Shown piece by piece: positions 39,830 through 42,255 of a stretch of 42,255 nt of DNA (position 1 is the stretch's first letter; every line of letters starts with the position of its first letter). The notes beneath the pieces were generated by a model. That model worked only from the letters and a program-made list of their open reading frames with translations. It ran no database searches and had not been told where the DNA came from. Source of the stretch: Clostridia bacterium. GTDB lineage: Bacteria; Bacillota; Clostridia; Oscillospirales; Acutalibacteraceae. Position numbers and translations under genes: made by a program. The DNA lies in NCBI GenBank assembly GCA_017380615.1, contig JAFODQ010000073.1:1-42255 (forward strand), read 5' to 3'.

Positions 39830-40461
39830 TTTGGCTCCTTTCCGCTTTTGCAAACATCTTTTAAAATACACTCTGTGCATTTTGGCCTTCTTGCTATGCA
39901 CACAGCTCTTCCGTGAAGCACGATTCTGTGACAGAAATCATTGCTTTCCTCGGGTTTTAAAATCTTTTTTAATTGCATTTCAACCTTCTTGGGGTCCTTT
40001 GAGTCAGTCAGCCCGAGAAGATTTGTAATTCTTATAACATGGGTATCGGCAACCACTGCAGGCTTCTTATAAACATCACCCACAATAAGGTTTGCTGTTT
40101 TTCTGCCCACACCGGGAAGCTTTGTCAGTTCCTCAATTGTGTCGGGGAGAGTGCCCTTGTGTACATCTCTCACAGCCTGTGCCATTCCAATGAGGTCACG
40201 GGCTTTACCGTGATAGAAGCCACAGGAATGAATGAGGTTTTCAATATCCTCCACCGGAGCCTCAGCCATTTCGTTTTCAGAGGGGTATTTTTCGAAAAGT
40301 GCAGGGGTCACAAGGTTAACTCTTGCATCTGTGCACTGAGCAGAAAGCCTTGTTGCCACAAGAAGCTGAAATGGTGTGTCTGCATTGAGCTGGCACACAG
40401 CCTCAGGGTATGAAAGCTTTAGAAGCTCACATATTTTATTTGCTCTTTTCTTCTTTGTCAA
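39826..40461 (-). CDS. nth: Endonuclease III
   Basis: A 211-residue DNA glycosylase/AP lyase of base-excision repair. The helix-hairpin-helix LPGVGRKTANLI holds the catalytic Lys, VADTHVIR the Asp, and the 4Fe-4S cluster motif C-x6-C-x2-C-x5-C is CIARRPKCTECILKDVC. The start is TTG 40459-40461, the first codon of the family N-terminus; AGGTGGG is upstream. It is the first gene of an operon with the OppA-like and VanZ genes. Confidence 0.97.
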   Translation of the reverse strand: MTKKKRANKICELLKLSYPEAVCQLNADTPFQLLVATRLSAQCTDARVNLVTPALFEKYPSENEMAEAPVEDIENLIHSCGFYHGKARDLIGMAQAVRDVHKGTLPDTIEELTKLPGVGRKTANLIVGDVYKKPAVVADTHVIRITNLLGLTDSKDPKKVEMQLKKILKPEESNDFCHRIVLHGRAVCIARRPKCTECILKDVCKSGKEPK

Positions 40462-40491
40462 AATAATCCCACCTGAAATGTATTTTATTAA

Positions 40492-40520
40492 ATATTAACA
40501 TTAAATTATGAATATTTCAA
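40492..40520 (-). promoter_or_regulatory. nth operon promoter
   Basis: TTGAAA (40515-40520) and TAATAT (40492-40497) have a 17-bp spacer on the minus strand, divergent from the glnA promoter. Confidence 0.7.
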
Positions 40521-40533
40521 TATGCAAACTCCA

Positions 40534-40562
40534 TTGACAAAATAACCCATAATTGTTAATAT
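40534..40562 (+). promoter_or_regulatory. glnA promoter
   Basis: TTGACA (40534-40539) and TAATAT (40557-40562) have a 17-bp spacer, then ribosome site GAAAGAGG. No obvious GlnR-like inverted repeat is seen. Confidence 0.8.
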
Positions 40563-40593
40563 ATTTCTATCAATTTTGGAAAGAGGTTTCATT

Positions 40594-42018
40594 ATGGATA
40601 AAAAAATTCAGGAAATTATCAATCTCATTAAAGAGAAAGATATCAAGATGATTGATTTCAAGATGGTTGACATTAACGGTCAGTATCGTCATGTTACAAT
40701 CCCTGCTTGCAGCTTTGATGAAAGTGTTATGGAGAAAGGTATCGGCTTTGACGCTTCAAATTATGGCTATGCAGTTGTTGAAAAGAGTGACATGGTTTTC
40801 ATTCCGGACCCCGACACAGCAATGATTGACCCATTCTGCGAAATCCCCACACTCACAATCAGTGGTAATGCAATGATTATTGATTCACCCGAAAACAGAC
40901 CTCTTGCACAGTATCCGAGAAACATTGTTCTTGCTGCAGAGAAATACATGAGAGACAGTGGCATTGCTGATAAAATGCTCATTCTCCCTGAATTTGAGTT
41001 CTATCTTTTCGATTATGTTGGTTGGGATGTTTCACCCAACAACATTTCTGCAACACTTGACACAAAGCAGTCTTACTGGAACAGCGATTCTGAAGGTCAC
41101 GGTGTAATCGTGCCAAAACAGAAGGCTTACCACATCGCAAAGCCTTACGATGCTTCCTATGAGTGTCGTAGTGAAATGTGTCTTCTTATGGAAGAAGCAG
41201 GCATCAAGGTTAAATATCATCATCCTGAGGTTGCAGCATCAGGTCAGTTTGAAATTGAGCCACAGCTTGGCGAAATGTCAAAAATGGCAGATGCTACCAT
41301 GATGATTAAATACATTATCAAGAACACAGCGGCAAAATACGGTTTGAGTGCTACACTTATGCCGAAGCCTGTTTATGGTGAGGCAGGTAGCGGTATGCAT
41401 GTTCATATGCAGCTCTTCAAGGATGGCGAGCCAATTTTCTCAGATGATAACGGTTATTCACACCTTAGCGAAACAGCACACTATTTCATCGGTGGTCTTC
41501 TTAAGCACATCTCTTCTCTTTGTGCAATCACAAACCCGAGCACAAACTCCTTCAAGAGACTTATTCCGGGCTTCGAAGCACCTGTTACTGTTGGTTATGC
41601 AACATCAAACAGAAGCGCTGTTATCCGTATTCCTGCTTATGCAAAGCAGCCTGAGGAGAGACGCTTTGAGCTTCGCAACCCTGATGCAACCTGTAACCCA
41701 TATTTCTGCTATGCAGCACTTCTTATGGCAGGTCTTGATGGTATCAAGAATAAGATTGATCCACGCACAAACGGCTGGGGTCCATACGACTTTAACCTTT
41801 ATAATCTGCCCGAGGAGGAGAAGGCAAAGCTTAAGGGGCTTCCCACAAGCCTTGATGAAGCACTTGATGAGCTTGAAAAGGATAACGATTACCTTACAGC
41901 AGGTGGTGTATTCCCCAAGGAGCTTATTGCAAACTTTATTAAGACAAAGCGTGCAGAGCTTGCAGAAATTGCAAAAATTCCTCATCCTGTTGAGTTCGAA
42001 AAATATTATAACCTTTAA
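40594..42018 (+). CDS. glnA: Type I glutamine synthetase
   Basis: A 474-residue enzyme that makes glutamine from glutamate, ammonia and ATP. DFKMVDINGQYRHVTIP is the beta-grasp start; LPEFEFYLFD, GQFEIEPQLGEM, the ATP/glutamate motif GSGMHVHMQLF, NPSTNSFKRLIPGFEAPV and NRSAVIRIP are all present, as is the NLYNLPEEE loop that carries the adenylylated Tyr in some groups. It is slightly longer than Bacillus GlnA. ATG 40594 is chosen; the TTG at 40576 lies close to the ribosome site. Confidence 0.97.
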   Translation: MDKKIQEIINLIKEKDIKMIDFKMVDINGQYRHVTIPACSFDESVMEKGIGFDASNYGYAVVEKSDMVFIPDPDTAMIDPFCEIPTLTISGNAMIIDSPENRPLAQYPRNIVLAAEKYMRDSGIADKMLILPEFEFYLFDYVGWDVSPNNISATLDTKQSYWNSDSEGHGVIVPKQKAYHIAKPYDASYECRSEMCLLMEEAGIKVKYHHPEVAASGQFEIEPQLGEMSKMADATMMIKYIIKNTAAKYGLSATLMPKPVYGEAGSGMHVHMQLFKDGEPIFSDDNGYSHLSETAHYFIGGLLKHISSLCAITNPSTNSFKRLIPGFEAPVTVGYATSNRSAVIRIPAYAKQPEERRFELRNPDATCNPYFCYAALLMAGLDGIKNKIDPRTNGWGPYDFNLYNLPEEEKAKLKGLPTSLDEALDELEKDNDYLTAGGVFPKELIANFIKTKRAELAEIAKIPHPVEFEKYYNL

Positions 42019-42022
42019 TTCC

Positions 42023-42059
42023 AAAAACACCGAGTTGACCAAATCAACTCGGTGTTTTT
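42023..42059 (+). terminator. glnA terminator
   Basis: A 16-bp perfect stem, AAAAACACCGAGTTGA (42023-42038) with TCAACTCGGTGTTTTT (42044-42059), and a T run lie directly after glnA. Confidence 0.93.
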
Positions 42060-42117
42060 CTTGGCGTCGGGATTTTGCCGAATCTAATAACAAAAAAAGC
42101 TTTACACCCATGGGGAT

Positions 42118-42221
42118 GCGTGGGTGTCCTGAGGACACTCACGCAGTTTTATTCGCCTTTCGGCGAGTGATATTGCTTCGCAGTTATATAATGCTACGCA
42201 TTGTGATATTGTCCTTCGGAC
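42118..42221. repeat. Hairpin-array extragenic repeat
   Basis: Successive short hairpins: GCGTG-GTGTCC/GGACAC-CACGC (42118-42144), TCGCC/GGCGA (42153-42166), TGC/GCA (42174-42182), ATGC/GCAT (42191-42201) and GTCC/GGAC (42211-42221). Many are joined by short GTGATATT or GTTTTAT linkers. This resembles dispersed extragenic repeats of Clostridia. No gene is present in 42060-42255. Confidence 0.65.
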
Positions 42222-42255
42222 AGTTTTATGCGAATAAAATAACACTGAAATCGAA

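Noticed and set aside
1-42255. CRISPR array
   Set aside because: No set of regularly spaced direct repeats with unique spacers was seen; the repeats present are pairs or hairpins.

Overview
The window looks like a low-GC Firmicute of the class Clostridia, probably a gut Oscillospiraceae/Ruminococcaceae-type bacterium. Supporting signs are strong AGGAGG-type ribosome sites, TTGACA/TATAAT promoters, an alanine T-box in front of alaS, a secreted S8 protease with a clostridial-style propeptide, and TSCPD and DUF4153 proteins. No species can be named from the sequence alone.

There are two halves. Positions 1 to about 19,340 are an AT-rich accessory region. From the left it holds: the start of a secreted subtilisin-like protease; an AgrA/AgrC-like two-component pair, with matching direct-repeat operators in front of the protease and in front of the pair itself; a HEXXH metallopeptidase; a three-gene cassette (sce7726-like PD-(D/E)XK protein, sce7725-like protein, RES-domain protein) between two similar terminator hairpins; and an amidoligase with a gamma-glutamylcyclotransferase. 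Next comes a mobile-element core: XRE repressor, divergent promoters with operators, excisionase-like HTH, DUF3987 primase/helicase, a symmetric repeat that resembles an origin, a phage cos-like stretch, small genes, and two tandem serine recombinases. Last is a cargo block of HNH, PIN and HEPN-motif proteins. The region ends at an intact tRNA-Leu(UAG) and a 5' half of a second tRNA-Leu(UAG), which may mark an integration boundary.

From about 19,600 to the end the genes are housekeeping and compactly arranged: inositol monophosphatase and YfcE-type phosphodiesterase; T-box-controlled alaS; a polar amino acid ABC transporter with a palindromic operator; a DUF2975/HTH/DUF4153 membrane-regulator operon; an operon for a stand-alone GlmU-like acyltransferase, pth, mfd, a TSCPD protein and an MTA/SAH nucleosidase; a LytS-like kinase with a REC-SARP-like regulator; nth, an OppA-like lipoprotein and VanZ; and glnA. 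The window closes in a hairpin-rich extragenic repeat.

The most interesting candidates are two possible defence modules on the island (sce7726/sce7725/RES, and HNH/PIN/HEPN) and the possibility that the island core is a phage satellite with its own origin and packaging site.
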